Assembly: GCF_002211105.1 (NCBI RefSeq) | Contig: NZ_JPUA01000012.1 | Span: 44,456 to 108,455, forward strand | Direction of reading: 5' to 3' | DNA: 64,000 nucleotides | DNA from: Halomonas campaniensis | GTDB lineage: Bacteria > Pseudomonadota > Gammaproteobacteria > Pseudomonadales > Halomonadaceae | Shown: positions 45,700 through 54,355 of the stretch, piece by piece | Numbering within the stretch: the first letter of the stretch is position 1 | Layout of the letters: every line of letters starts with the position of its first letter | Translations under genes and position numbers: made by a program | The notes under the pieces: model-generated | Told to the model about the DNA's origin: nothing | The model's input: the letters and a program-made list of their open reading frames with translations, nothing else | The model's database searches: none

Positions 45700-45926
45700 C
45701 CTTTGGAAACATTGTCTTTAGGAACGTAGCCTTTAGAAACATAGCCTTCGGCTACCAAGCGTTCCCATACCGGGGTCTTTTCGGCCTCGGTCATGCTGCC
45801 CCAAAGCGCAATTTCATCCAGCGTGCGGCCACACCCTTCGCATACCGATGTGGTTGGTTCAATCTGACAGATCTGTATGCAGGGCGAAAGAGGGCGCGGA
45901 GCGGGAGGTGCGGAGTCTTTGGTCAT
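45666..45926 (-). CDS. DUF1289 family protein with repeat-extended tail
   Basis: The 86-residue protein has the DUF1289 Cys cluster (SPCIQICQIEPTTSVCEGCGRTLDEIALWGSM: four Cys, then RT..EI..W), probably an iron-sulfur or zinc site. After the domain, a tail GYVSKGYVPKDNVSKGYISKGSVSGG comes from a 15-bp tandem repeat, and the gene end overlaps the convergent racemase-family gene by 34 bases. Its ATG overlaps the ArfB stop codon (TAATG), so it follows arfB in one transcript. Confidence 0.88.
   Translation of the reverse strand: MTKDSAPPAPRPLSPCIQICQIEPTTSVCEGCGRTLDEIALWGSMTEAEKTPVWERLVAEGYVSKGYVPKDNVSKGYISKGSVSGG
45685..45756. repeat. 15-bp tandem repeat over two convergent gene ends
   Basis: Four units (45685-45699, 45700-45714, 45715-45729, 45730-45744) close to CCTTTAGAAACGTAG are followed by a partial fifth. 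Unit 1 contains the stop codon of the rightward racemase-family gene; the whole run encodes the tail of the leftward DUF1289 protein. Confidence 0.9.
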
Positions 45927-46342
45927 TAAGAGGCCGACACCTTACCGCGCAGCGATTTAATTTTGCCCTTACGGGTTTTATGGTCGACCCGGCGGCGCTG
46001 CGAACCTTTGGTGGGCTTGGTGGCGCGGCGTACTTTTTGCGGTTTGGTGGCGCTCTGTATCAGCTCTTTTAAACGCGCCAGCGCATCCTCTTTATTCAGT
46101 TCAAGCTTACGATGGCTTTGGGCTTTAATAATCACCACGCCTTCTTTACTGATGCGCTGATCAGACAGCGCCATTAAACGCTCTTTGTACAGCGGTGGCA
46201 GCGTGGAGCTCAAAATATCGAAGCGCAGGTGTACCGCTGAGGCGACTTTATTGACATTCTGGCCGCCCGCGCCTTGGGCGCGAATCTGGCTAATATCAAT
46301 CTCCCAATCAGCCAGGGTAACGTTGCTAGAAATGGTGAGCAT
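45926..46342 (-). CDS. arfB: Alternative ribosome-rescue factor ArfB
   Basis: The 138-residue protein is the length of ArfB (YaeJ). The RF-1 domain has the catalytic GGQ loop in IRAQGAGGQNVNKVASAVHLRFDI, and the C-terminus is the basic tail KPQKVRRATKPTKGSQRRRVDHKTRKGKIKSLRGKV that enters the empty mRNA channel. It frees stalled ribosomes without a stop codon by hydrolysing peptidyl-tRNA. The DUF1289 gene follows with a one-base overlap. Confidence 0.95.
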   Translation of the reverse strand: MLTISSNVTLADWEIDISQIRAQGAGGQNVNKVASAVHLRFDILSSTLPPLYKERLMALSDQRISKEGVVIIKAQSHRKLELNKEDALARLKELIQSATKPQKVRRATKPTKGSQRRRVDHKTRKGKIKSLRGKVSAS

Positions 46343-46427
46343 TAATGGCCTCTGTGTTACTTATTGGCTTATAGGCTAGCACAATTGGCACAGAGGCGGT
46401 GGCCGCTACGCTCTCTAGCACGCTCAA

Positions 46428-47378
46428 TTAACGGGCTAGATTGTTGATGGGTTGATCAGCGATATACGCCAGCAAGTTGCTAAAGGCATCGCCAAAATAG
46501 AGCTCGTAGCTATCTTTTTCCACATAGCCAAGGTGGGGAGTGGCGACGAGATTGGGTTGTTCCAGCAGCGAGTCAGCTAACAGCGGTTCCGTATCAAAAA
46601 CGTCGATTGCGGCTTGGCCTGGTCGACCGGCTTTTAGAGCCTTCTCAAGCGCCCCAGGGGCAACTAATTGAGCGCGACTGGTGTTGACGAGCAGGGAGGT
46701 GGGTTTCATTTGAGCGAGAGATTCGGCGCTGACAATAGCGCGTGTATCGTCGTTCAGCCGCAGGTGCAGGCTGAGTACATCAGCACGCTGGAACAAATCG
46801 GTCTGGTTTTTGGCTACCTCTATTCCTGCTTCAGCAGCGCGCTGGCGGGTGCCTTCTCGTCCCCACACCAACACCTTCATTTCAAAAGCCTGGCCATAGC
46901 GTGCTACCAAGCTGCCAATTTTGCCGTAGCCAAAAATGCCTAGGGTGCGGCCTTTGAGGCCCGTGCCTAGGGTACGCTGCCAACGGCCCGCCTTAAGATT
47001 CTCAACCTCTGCCGGTATATGGCGCATGGCGGCAAGCACCAAACCCCAGGTTAACTCTGCTGCAGCGTAGGGGGAGCCGGTGCCCGCCATGACAGTGATA
47101 CCATGGCGGCGGCAGGCCGCTATATCCACATGCGCCGCGCCGCCGCCGGTTTGACTGATGACTTTCAGGTTAGGTAACCGCTCAAGCAGTGCAGCGGTGA
47201 TAGGAGTGCGTTCACGAATGAGCACTAACGCTTCGGCATCCTGAAAACGCTTGCTCAATGCATCCAGGTCGGTGAGCGTGTCGTGATAAATCGAGACATC
47301 ATGGCCCTCTAGCTGCTTGAAGGCGTCTAAATCGCGCACGCAGTCCTGATAATCATCGGCAATAACAATCTTCATCAA
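46428..47378 (-). CDS. D-2-hydroxyacid dehydrogenase family protein
   Basis: The 316-residue protein has the two-domain NAD-binding D-2-hydroxyacid dehydrogenase fold: TLGIFGYGKIGSLVARYGQAFEMKVLVWGR as the nucleotide loop, SLLVNTSRAQLVAPGALEKAL with the catalytic Arg, and LVATPHLGYVEKDSYE with the catalytic His. The substrate is uncertain; it is most like the phosphoglycerate-dehydrogenase-related group. It is divergent from a flavin reductase gene; the 86-bp gap contains GCTATT/AATAGC arms (47399-47417) that could be an operator. Confidence 0.88.
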   Translation of the reverse strand: MMKIVIADDYQDCVRDLDAFKQLEGHDVSIYHDTLTDLDALSKRFQDAEALVLIRERTPITAALLERLPNLKVISQTGGGAAHVDIAACRRHGITVMAGTGSPYAAAELTWGLVLAAMRHIPAEVENLKAGRWQRTLGTGLKGRTLGIFGYGKIGSLVARYGQAFEMKVLVWGREGTRQRAAEAGIEVAKNQTDLFQRADVLSLHLRLNDDTRAIVSAESLAQMKPTSLLVNTSRAQLVAPGALEKALKAGRPGQAAIDVFDTEPLLADSLLEQPNLVATPHLGYVEKDSYELYFGDAFSNLLAYIADQPINNLAR

Positions 47379-47464
47379 ATCGGCTCCTTGCTGGCAATGC
47401 TATTGTAAAGTAATAGCTGTTATAGGTTGATAATACGCCTAAACCCATTACCCAGGAGTCAAAA

Positions 47465-48079
47465 ATGAGCGACTACCTTTTGGATGAGTCCCCACTAAGC
47501 CTAGGGGTTATTTATCGGTTGCTATCGGGCACTGTTTGCCCCCGACCTATTGCCTGGGTATCTACCCAGGATAAGCAGGGAAATGCCAATTTAGCACCGT
47601 TCTCATTCTTTAATGTGGCCAGCGTGAATCCTCCAGTGCTGGCGTTTTCCCCTCTGCTCAATGGCAGCGGTGAGCTGAAAGATACGGTGCGTAATTTAAA
47701 AGACGTCGCAGAGTGTGTCGTGCATGTGGGCAGTGAAGGGTTAATTGAAGCGCTTAATACCACCAGCGCCAGCTTGCCCCCAGGAGAGGATGAGTTCGCC
47801 CTGGCCGGTCTTGAAAAGGCTGAGATGTCTGGCGTAAGCGTGCCGCGGATTGCCAACGCGCCCGTGGCGTTTGGCTGCAAACTGTTCGATATGATTAGCT
47901 TTGGAGATCAGCCCTTGGCAGGCACATTAGTACTGGCTCAAGTCGTCTCCATCCATATTGATGATTCGCTGTGGGACGGTCGCCATGTGGATATGGATTT
48001 ACTCAAACCTGTTGGACGTCTAGCAGGCAGCGATTACATCCGCATTAGCGATCGTTTCGCTATCGAAAGGCCCGCTTAG
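47465..48079 (+). CDS. Flavin reductase-like FMN-binding protein
   Basis: The 204-residue protein has the split-barrel flavin reductase pattern: LLSGTVCPRPIAWVSTQDKQGNANLAPFSFFNVASVNPPVLAFSP, then DTVRNLKDVAECVVHV. It should bind FMN and reduce it or use it to reduce a substrate with NAD(P)H. No monooxygenase partner is adjacent. Codons before ATG 47465 show CAGGAG as ribosome site. Confidence 0.9.
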   Translation: MSDYLLDESPLSLGVIYRLLSGTVCPRPIAWVSTQDKQGNANLAPFSFFNVASVNPPVLAFSPLLNGSGELKDTVRNLKDVAECVVHVGSEGLIEALNTTSASLPPGEDEFALAGLEKAEMSGVSVPRIANAPVAFGCKLFDMISFGDQPLAGTLVLAQVVSIHIDDSLWDGRHVDMDLLKPVGRLAGSDYIRISDRFAIERPA

Positions 48080-48158
48080 CAACCGGTTGAGATTTTAAGA
48101 GCATGATTTTTGGGATCATTTGGCTTGCTTTGTCAGCTTGTGAGTGAGTGTTACAGAG

Positions 48159-48178
48159 TGAGTAACAAACGTTACTCA
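48159..48178. promoter_or_regulatory. Inverted repeat, possible operator
   Basis: TGAGTAAC and GTTACTCA form perfect 8-bp arms around AAAC, about 180 bp before the binding-protein gene. Confidence 0.45.
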
Positions 48179-48220
48179 TTAATTAACGATAATTAATCTT
48201 TAGTCGTATATTCTCCTGCC

Positions 48221-48262
48221 GATAGTAATACACAGACAGTAATACTCAGATAGCAATAAACA
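48221..48262 (+). repeat. Three 14-bp tandem repeats upstream of the binding-protein gene
   Basis: GATAGTAATACACA, GACAGTAATACTCA and GATAGCAATAAACA follow directly (48221-48234, 48235-48248, 48249-48262), each differing by two to four bases. They lie between the 8-bp-arm operator candidate and the leader hairpin. Confidence 0.75.
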
Positions 48263-48277
48263 AAAGTTCGGTAATGT

Positions 48278-48313
48278 GGCGAAAGTGTGAGGGGAAAGCT
48301 ACGCACTTTCGCC
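48278..48313 (+). promoter_or_regulatory. Leader hairpin before the binding-protein gene
   Basis: GGCGAAAGTG (48278-48287) and CACTTTCGCC (48304-48313) are perfect 10-bp arms with a 16-base loop, ending 47 bases before ATG 48361. No U tract follows, so it is more likely a leader RNA structure or operator than a terminator. Confidence 0.55.
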
Positions 48314-48360
48314 CATGCTATTTACGTGGGGAAGTGATCTAGCTATTAAGGAGCAGATCA

Positions 48361-49560
48361 ATGCGACGATTGGGAACCAAGTTGTTAAGAAAGGCCTTGC
48401 TAAAAAGGGCTTTATTCACAATAACTGTATTAGGCGGAGTGCTTGCTCCTCTATTTGCTCAGGCAGAGCTTACCTTTGGCATTGTCGCCCCGTCCAGTGG
48501 AGGCGCTGCACCGCTTGGGTTGGGCATGCAGAAAGGTATCGAAACCTACTTTGCCGAGGTCAATGCGGCGGGCGGGGTTAATGGTGAAACGCTTGCCTTG
48601 ATTGCCCGGGATGATCAGTACAAACCACTGCAGGCCGCCAGTAATACCCGCGAACTTATTCAAGAGGATGAAGTGCTGGCGGCGATTGGCAATGTCGGTA
48701 CTCCGACGGCTACCGTTACCATTCCCATTTATAACGAATATGAAACGCTGCTTTATGGGGCGTTTACCGGTGCAGGCGTACTGCGTAAGACACCGCCAGA
48801 CCGCTACGTGATTAACTATCGGGCCAGCTACGTACAAGAAACCGCTGCCATGGTGGACGGGTTGTTGGAAGCAGGTGTTTTGCCCGAGGAAATTGCCTTC
48901 TTTACCCAAAACGATAGCTTTGGCGATGCGGGATATAATGGCGCCACAAAAGCGTTAGCCGCTCATGGCGTTGAAAATATCGCAGCGCTGGCCCACGGAC
49001 GCTTTACCCGCGGAACGCGTAATATCCACCAGGGGCTAGCGACCATTCTGGAAGCGCCGGTGACGCCGCGCGCCGTTATCATTGTCGGTACATACGGCCC
49101 CGCGGCGGACTTCATCCGTGAAGCGAAAAACGATCTTCCAGACACGGTATTTCTGAATGTCTCTTTTGTGGGCAGCCAAGCCCTTATGGATGAGCTCGGT
49201 GATCTCGCAGAAGGCGTCATCATCACTCAGGTAGTCCCGCCCCTAAATGCCGACCTCCCTGCCGTTGAGGCCTACCGGCAAGCGCTAGCAACCCATGCCC
49301 AGGGTAGCGAGCCTGACTTTATTTCCCTGGAGGGTTATTTGGCGGCAAAACTCTTTGTTGAGGGTGTAAGAGCGGCCGGGGCTAACCCTGATCGTGAGGC
49401 GATTGTGGATGGTCTGCTCGGCTTGGGTTCGGTTGATATTGGACTAGAGGAGCCGGTTAGTTTGGGGCCGAACGACCATCAAGCCAGCGATGCTGTGTGG
49501 CCCACTATTATCACAAACGGCCGTTTTGAGTCGGTGGAGTGGGCGAGCCTGTTGCCCTAA
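48361..49560 (+). CDS. Periplasmic ligand-binding protein (type 1, branched-chain amino-acid family)
   Basis: The 399-residue protein has a long basic n-region and signal peptide (about 1-37, ending PLFAQA before ELTFG) and the Peripla_BP_6 fold: GIVAPSSGGAAPLGLGMQKGIETYFAEVNAAGGVNGETLALIARDDQYKPLQAASNTRELIQ. Such proteins bind amino acids, amides or related solutes. No ABC permease or ATPase gene is near; instead a chemoreceptor gene follows after 59 bases in the same direction. It may therefore deliver ligand to the receptor. AAGGAG lies before ATG 48361. Confidence 0.88.
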   Translation: MRRLGTKLLRKALLKRALFTITVLGGVLAPLFAQAELTFGIVAPSSGGAAPLGLGMQKGIETYFAEVNAAGGVNGETLALIARDDQYKPLQAASNTRELIQEDEVLAAIGNVGTPTATVTIPIYNEYETLLYGAFTGAGVLRKTPPDRYVINYRASYVQETAAMVDGLLEAGVLPEEIAFFTQNDSFGDAGYNGATKALAAHGVENIAALAHGRFTRGTRNIHQGLATILEAPVTPRAVIIVGTYGPAADFIREAKNDLPDTVFLNVSFVGSQALMDELGDLAEGVIITQVVPPLNADLPAVEAYRQALATHAQGSEPDFISLEGYLAAKLFVEGVRAAGANPDREAIVDGLLGLGSVDIGLEEPVSLGPNDHQASDAVWPTIITNGRFESVEWASLLP

Positions 49561-49619
49561 AGCTTCGATTCACAAAGCTTACGTTACCTGTAAGACCCTG
49601 ACACAAGTGAAAACAGATA

Positions 49620-51719
49620 ATGAAAAAAACCTTAAGTATTCGAGCAATGCTGATCAGCCTGTTCTTAGCAGCGGTGCTGGGAGCCATAGTACTAGCGGCA
49701 ACGGGCTGGGTGACCAACCAACGGCTCATTGATTCGCAGCGTTATATTATTGGTGAGGTGCTCCCGCTTGAAGATGCCAGCCGTGGCATGGTGCTCACGA
49801 TGGGAGCGTTTGGCCAACGTCACGCGGATTTGCTTGCGGCAGAGAACGTAGCAGCCCTTGACGCGGCCACCCCTCAAAGCGAATTAGATGAACGCTTTCG
49901 CGCTGCACAGCAAGCATTGAGTGGAATCGATATAGCTGAAGGCCTGAGTGCACTAGAGAGCCACTACCAAGCGTTGTTGGGAGGCGATACGGCGCTTGAA
50001 GCGGTGCGGCGTGAGGAGCTGAGCCTGCAAATACAGATGGCTGATCGGATTAGTGCTATGCAAGCACTAATTTCTCAAGTAATGCTGAGTGCGGAAAATA
50101 TTGCTGGGCGTGCTGCACTGGCGCAGGTTCGCAATCGCCAAGAGCAGCGTGTATTGATGGAAGCCTGGCGCGAAGATGGCATGACCACGCTGCCAACGCA
50201 GCTGTTGGACAACATGTTTGCGACACAAGCTGATATTGGTCGTTTAAGCGGAAACGCGCGCATGGCATTGGCGCAGCTATCCGACCTTGGCCGTCAGATG
50301 ATGCAAACGGGCAGTGCCGATGCATTGGTCAACCTGCGTTACAACGAAATTGCCCAACAGGTGGGGTTGGCTCGTCAATCATTAGCGGCGATTGCAGAAG
50401 CACCTAGCACCGAAGCAGAGCAGCGCACGCTTATTCTAGACTTAGACGATGTCATTGTTGAGCTGGAAGGGTTGATGGTGTCCGATGACAACGCTGTGTA
50501 TGAATTACGTCTGCAACAGCTGGCGCTACACGAACAGGTACAAGCTGCACTTACCAGTGTGGCTGAATCCATGAACCAAATGCGTGATGCGTTGAGTGAT
50601 GTTGAAGCCTATACCGTTGGACAAGCCCAAACTGCCTCTACCCAGGCCGAAACCTTAGCCAACGCGGGTCGCTCGTTACTGATTATGGTCACTCTAGCGG
50701 TTATCGCACTACTGGCGATTTTTGGCTGGCGTACCATGGTGCGAGTGCTGGGCCCGCTAGTGGCGATGCGTCACCAAATGGAAAATATCAGCGGCGCCGC
50801 AGGCGAAAATGCTGACCTGTCTAAGCGTCTTGAACTTAAGCGCAACGATGAAGTGGGCCAAACTGCTCAAGCGTTCAATAACATGATGGATACCTTTGAA
50901 GGCATGGTGGCGCAAATTCGTGAAAGCGCTGAAGCCATTGCGGCCAGCAGCCGTCAAATTGCCGCGGGTAATGAGAATCTCTCCCAGCGTACCGATCAGC
51001 AGGCGGCGTCGTTGGCGGAAACGGCTTCAAGCCTTGAAGAGATTACTGCCACGGTCAAACAAACGGCTGAGTACGCTGACCAGGCCAAAGACGCTAGCGG
51101 TAATGTTGACCAGCGCGCCCGTGCTGCAGGCGATGTGTCCACGCGCACGACGTCGGCGATGAGTGATATTCGCGAGGCAAGCGAAAAGATCACCTCGATC
51201 ATTAAAGCCATCGACGATATCGCCTTTCAAACCAACTTGCTGGCACTTAACGCTTCTGTTGAGGCGGCGCGAGCGGGAGAGCAGGGGCGTGGGTTTGCCG
51301 TGGTGGCCCAGGAAGTTCGCAAACTAGCCGGACGCAGCGCCGAAGAAGCCGCCCAAATTCGCCATTTGGTAGACGATAGTGTCGCCAAGGTAAGTGAGGG
51401 TGAGCAACTGGTCAACGCCTCAAGCAAACACCTACAGGAAATCATTGATAGCCTGAGTGAGGTAACACGCTATGTTACCGAAATTGCGGGAGCGACCCAT
51501 GAGCAATCGGCTGGAATCGACCAGATCAACCAGGCGATTTCGCAGTTGGATCAAGTGACCCATCAGAATGCCCGCTTGGTGCAAGAAGCGACCACAGCCA
51601 GCCACACGTTGGATGATCGTGCCGGTGACATGCATGCGCTGGTAGGACGCTTCCGTGTTAGCGACCATGCCGGACAGCCTCAACTGACGCTGCCGCCGCA
51701 GAAGGAAGTTTCACTGTAG
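49620..51719 (+). CDS. Methyl-accepting chemotaxis protein with large helical sensor
   Basis: The 699-residue protein has TM1 at about 8-30, a helical periplasmic domain of about 320 residues, TM2 at about 352-370, a HAMP domain, and a signalling domain with the strict hairpin tip ([47 protein letters not shown]). There is no C-terminal NWETF-type tether. It should control CheA at cell poles. The long helical sensor is like HBM/TorS-type domains, some of which read a periplasmic binding protein. The upstream binding-protein gene fits that role. Confidence 0.93.
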   Translation: MKKTLSIRAMLISLFLAAVLGAIVLAATGWVTNQRLIDSQRYIIGEVLPLEDASRGMVLTMGAFGQRHADLLAAENVAALDAATPQSELDERFRAAQQALSGIDIAEGLSALESHYQALLGGDTALEAVRREELSLQIQMADRISAMQALISQVMLSAENIAGRAALAQVRNRQEQRVLMEAWREDGMTTLPTQLLDNMFATQADIGRLSGNARMALAQLSDLGRQMMQTGSADALVNLRYNEIAQQVGLARQSLAAIAEAPSTEAEQRTLILDLDDVIVELEGLMVSDDNAVYELRLQQLALHEQVQAALTSVAESMNQMRDALSDVEAYTVGQAQTASTQAETLANAGRSLLIMVTLAVIALLAIFGWRTMVRVLGPLVAMRHQMENISGAAGENADLSKRLELKRNDEVGQTAQAFNNMMDTFEGMVAQIRESAEAIAASSRQIAAGNENLSQRTDQQAASLAETASSLEEITATVKQTAEYADQAKDASGNVDQRARAAGDVSTRTTSAMSDIREASEKITSIIKAIDDIAFQTNLLALNASVEAARAGEQGRGFAVVAQEVRKLAGRSAEEAAQIRHLVDDSVAKVSEGEQLVNASSKHLQEIIDSLSEVTRYVTEIAGATHEQSAGIDQINQAISQLDQVTHQNARLVQEATTASHTLDDRAGDMHALVGRFRVSDHAGQPQLTLPPQKEVSL

Positions 51720-51830
51720 TATTGAGTTACTACCCGATAGCAGGGCGCGCTTGCTAGTCTCATCTAACACGCCCCGCGTGTGCTCAAACACTCGATCAAT
51801 AACCATAAGATAGATAAGAGGAGCACTGAG

Positions 51831-52400
51831 ATGAGCAGCAAGCGCATTTTAATGATCACCGGTGATTTCACCGAAGATTATGAAACCATGGTGCCATTTC
51901 AGGCACTCATGGCCGTTGGCCACCGTGTCGATGCTGTCTGCCCTGGGAAAGCCTCAGGCGATACGGTGGCGACGGCAATTCATGACTTTGAAGGTGATCA
52001 AACATACTCCGAAAAGCCCGGCCACCGCTTTGCCTTGAATGCTGATTTTGCCAGCATTAACCCCGCCGATTACGACGCCTTGGTGGTGCCTGGTGGTCGT
52101 GCCCCAGAATATCTTCGTTTGAACAAAGAGGTGCTAACCATGGTTCAGCACTTTTTTGAGACCAACAAGCCTGTGGCGGCGATTTGTCATGGTGCTCAGC
52201 TATTAGCCGCTGCAAAAGTACTGGAAGGGAAGCAGTGCTCCGCTTATCCGGCCTGCCAGCCGGAGGTGGAGCTTGCCGGTGGTCACTTTGCCAACCTGGA
52301 AGTGACCGATGCGGTAACCGATGGCAACCTGGTCACTGCCCCTGCGTGGCCTGCACACCCGGCTTGGCTTGGCCAGTTTATGGCGTTACTGAATAAGTAA
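51831..52400 (+). CDS. DJ-1/PfpI family protein
   Basis: ATG 51831 has AGAGGAG upstream and gives 189 residues; the longer frame from 51780 lacks support. The fold is that of DJ-1/Pfp[54 protein letters not shown], and [16 protein letters not shown] with the reactive Cys; an acidic partner is the Glu in FTEDYE. Such proteins act as glyoxalase III, chaperones or deglycases; the activity here is not fixed. It lies between the chemoreceptor and an RHH-domain gene. Confidence 0.9.
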   Translation: MSSKRILMITGDFTEDYETMVPFQALMAVGHRVDAVCPGKASGDTVATAIHDFEGDQTYSEKPGHRFALNADFASINPADYDALVVPGGRAPEYLRLNKEVLTMVQHFFETNKPVAAICHGAQLLAAAKVLEGKQCSAYPACQPEVELAGGHFANLEVTDAVTDGNLVTAPAWPAHPAWLGQFMALLNK

Positions 52401-52426
52401 GGTTATCTGCGGTGATAACGACGTTT

Positions 52427-52448
52427 GCGCCCAGCACCTGCTGGGCGC
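52427..52448. terminator. Hairpin after the PfpI-family gene
   Basis: GCGCCCAGCA and TGCTGGGCGC are perfect 10-bp arms separated by two bases, 27 bases past the stop. The stem is strong but no U run follows, so it is a likely but not certain terminator. Confidence 0.5.
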
Positions 52449-52531
52449 TCTGCGCCTATGTCCGCTATGCTAATGACTCGTGTGGACACGAATAGTCCAA
52501 GAGAAGATGTTTACCAAAAGAGACTACGCCC

Positions 52532-52894
52532 ATGTGTAAACTGTTCGTTCAAGCTGACCCCGAGCTGTGGCGCAGCGCGACACACTCGCTGCGTATCGAT
52601 GGCATGGTCACCAGCGTGCGTATGGAGAATTATTTCTGGCATATTCTCGAAGAGATTGCCCAGCGTGATGGCATGAACACGGCCCAGATGATCACCCGGC
52701 TGTATCACGAATCCATCGACGCCGGACACGATTTGGGCAACTTCACCTCGTTTTTACGCGTTTGTGCCCTGCGTTATCAAGCGCTTCAGTTGAGTGGAGA
52801 TATCCCCACCCACCACCAGGTGCCTATCGCCACCCTGGACGCTGAGCAAATTTTAGCGCGCGAAGATAGCCATAAGCGCGATCAGATACATTAA
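52532..52894 (+). CDS. Ribbon-helix-helix domain protein
   Basis: The 120-residue protein has the RHH_4 pattern TATHSLRIDGMVTSVRMENYFWHILEEIAQRDGMNTAQMITRLYHESIDAGHDLGNFTSFLRVCALRYQ (read here as SLRIDGMVTSVRMENYFWHIL onward). The short strand VTSVRM followed by two helices suits dimeric DNA binding. Its target is unknown; no neighbour forms an obvious toxin partner, so an antitoxin role is not supported. It is convergent with the DUF1499 gene, ten bases apart. Confidence 0.85.
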   Translation: MCKLFVQADPELWRSATHSLRIDGMVTSVRMENYFWHILEEIAQRDGMNTAQMITRLYHESIDAGHDLGNFTSFLRVCALRYQALQLSGDIPTHHQVPIATLDAEQILAREDSHKRDQIH

Positions 52895-52904
52895 CGAATA
52901 CGAG

Positions 52905-53672
52905 CTATTTAAGCCGCGCTTCCAGCGACGTTAAAAAAGCTGCGATTCTTGCCGCGTTGGTGCCCACGTCGCTGGCACCCAGACGTGACGCCGAGCGCAT
53001 ATCCACCTGCACCCCGTTCTCAACCTCAGTTAAGCGAATCACCACATCATCCTCAAAGCCAAACCAGCGCGTGGTCGCGGTGGCTTCTATGTGATTGTCG
53101 GTAATTCGGGCGATACGCCAGCCAGCCTCTTCGGCCTCTGCTTGCGCGGCAGCGAGTACCGTTTGTGGGGCTTCGTCCAAGACCAGCGGCTTGATGTCAG
53201 GGTAGGCTGCTTGCTGCTGCTGTGCGGTGGCACCGCCCGGGTAGTCAACCGCGTTAGGCGCCGCTTCTCTTGCGTCAGCTAACGCTTCAAAGGCAGGAGG
53301 GTTTTGCGTATCGGTGGTGATGTCGTGAATCGCAGGCACCTGTTGAGCGCGTTGCCAGTGCTGCCAGGGTATGTAAAGCAGTGCAGCCGCGGCGACGATG
53401 ACCAGGGTGGCGATGAATGCCGGCCTGGAACGACGCATCAGCATGCTAAACAGCAGCGTGATAATACTGATCGCTATTGCGGCTCCGGCGGCATAGACGC
53501 CGTTGCGAAGTAAGTTAAACGCCTCACCTAAGCTGACGAGTTCGCCCCGATAAGCAGGCCCAGCGCCCGCCATCATTAGGGCCGCCACCGCTAGCAGCAG
53601 AATGGCCAAGCCAGCCAGTATACCTGGCCAACGGCCTCCACGAGGGCGTACCGTTGTTAGTCGCGTTACCAT
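52905..53672 (-). CDS. DUF1499 family membrane protein
   Basis: The 255-residue protein has three N-terminal membrane spans (GILAGLAILLLAVAALMMAGAG, GVYAAGAAIAISIITLLFSMLM, FIATLVIVAAAALLYIPW) and a soluble DUF1499 domain (IHDITTDTQNPPAFEALADAR, AGWRIARITDNHIEATATTRWFGFEDDVVIRLTEVENGVQVDMRSASRLGASDVGTNAARIAAFL). The domain has no known activity. The DUF1499 part should face one side of the inner membrane. It is divergent from a small gene at 53767. Confidence 0.88.
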   Translation of the reverse strand: MVTRLTTVRPRGGRWPGILAGLAILLLAVAALMMAGAGPAYRGELVSLGEAFNLLRNGVYAAGAAIAISIITLLFSMLMRRSRPAFIATLVIVAAAALLYIPWQHWQRAQQVPAIHDITTDTQNPPAFEALADAREAAPNAVDYPGGATAQQQQAAYPDIKPLVLDEAPQTVLAAAQAEAEEAGWRIARITDNHIEATATTRWFGFEDDVVIRLTEVENGVQVDMRSASRLGASDVGTNAARIAAFLTSLEARLK

Positions 53673-53766
53673 GTTCTCTCCTTATCACCGCGTATTTCGC
53701 TACTCTTAGCACAAACACTTCGCCAATGGGCAGTGTGAACATTTTAAACCAGACGATAGGATAGAT

Positions 53767-54099
53767 ATGACCGATAACGTAGCCGCGCTTCGCCAGCTAC
53801 TGCTCAGTGCACCGCGTGACACTCTGCCCATGACGTATCAGCAGGTGGCTAGTGCACTAGCGCTCACGCCGCCGCGCACTATTGCTCAAGTCACCCAGGC
53901 ATTAGAGCAGTTAATGCGTGAAGACGCTGCCCAGCAGAAGCCTTTCATCGCGGCGCTGGTGGTCAGCCGCCGAGGCGATGGTTTACCTGCGGCTGGCTTT
54001 TTTGAACTAGCCGTCGCCTTAGGCCGCTTTCCTGCGGATACTGCACAGCATGAGACGGCTTATCGGGCTGAATTTCAGCGTGCTCTCAACGCGCGTTAG
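53767..54099 (+). CDS. Unrecognised 110-residue protein
   Basis: I do not recognise a family with confidence. The sequence is soluble and helical at the start (VAALRQLLLSAPRDTLPMTYQQVASALAL, followed by IAQVTQALEQLMRED), then PFIAALVVSRRGDGLPAAGFFELAVALGRFPAD. The first half could be a helix-turn-helix-like bundle, but no clear DNA-binding motif is seen. AGATAGGATAGAT precedes ATG 53767 with AGGA as a possible ribosome site. It is divergent from the DUF1499 gene and convergent with DUF3820. Confidence 0.65.
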   Translation: MTDNVAALRQLLLSAPRDTLPMTYQQVASALALTPPRTIAQVTQALEQLMREDAAQQKPFIAALVVSRRGDGLPAAGFFELAVALGRFPADTAQHETAYRAEFQRALNAR

Positions 54100-54121
54100 A
54101 ATGCCGAAAAAACGCCAATCC

Positions 54122-54355
54122 TTAGGTTTCGCCACGCTGACTCGGCGCTTTACGCAGTGGATCAAGCAGCGGGCCAAGCCCATTGTGATCGATTTCATGC
54201 ATTAAATGCAGCAACTGACCAATCTCCCCGGAGGGAAACCCTTCCCGTGCAAACCAGTTTAGATAGGGGCCGGGAAGATCAGCGATAAGCCGACCCTCAT
54301 ACTTGCCAAAGGGCATGGTACGCGTCACTAATTTTTCCAGATCCTCTGGCTTCAT
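54122..54355 (-). CDS. DUF3820 family protein
   Basis: The 77-residue protein has the DUF3820 signature MPFGKYEGRLIADLPGPYLNWFAREGFPSGEIGQLLHLMHEIDHNGL. The family has been annotated as a quorum-sensing-regulated virulence factor on limited grounds; its function is unknown. Its ATG overlaps the LysR stop codon by four bases, so it is made from the same transcript as the LysR regulator. Confidence 0.85.
   Translation of the reverse strand: MKPEDLEKLVTRTMPFGKYEGRLIADLPGPYLNWFAREGFPSGEIGQLLHLMHEIDHNGLGPLLDPLRKAPSQRGET

Noticed and set aside
45633..45929. A plus-strand frame with FRNVAFGN-like repeats resembling a pentapeptide-repeat protein
   Set aside because: The repeats come from the 15-bp minisatellite, and the frame lies over real genes on both strands (racemase-family gene end and DUF1289). 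There is no ribosome site.
48221..48262. CRISPR-like array
   Set aside because: The 14-bp units are directly adjacent without spacers, only three in number, and there are no cas genes.
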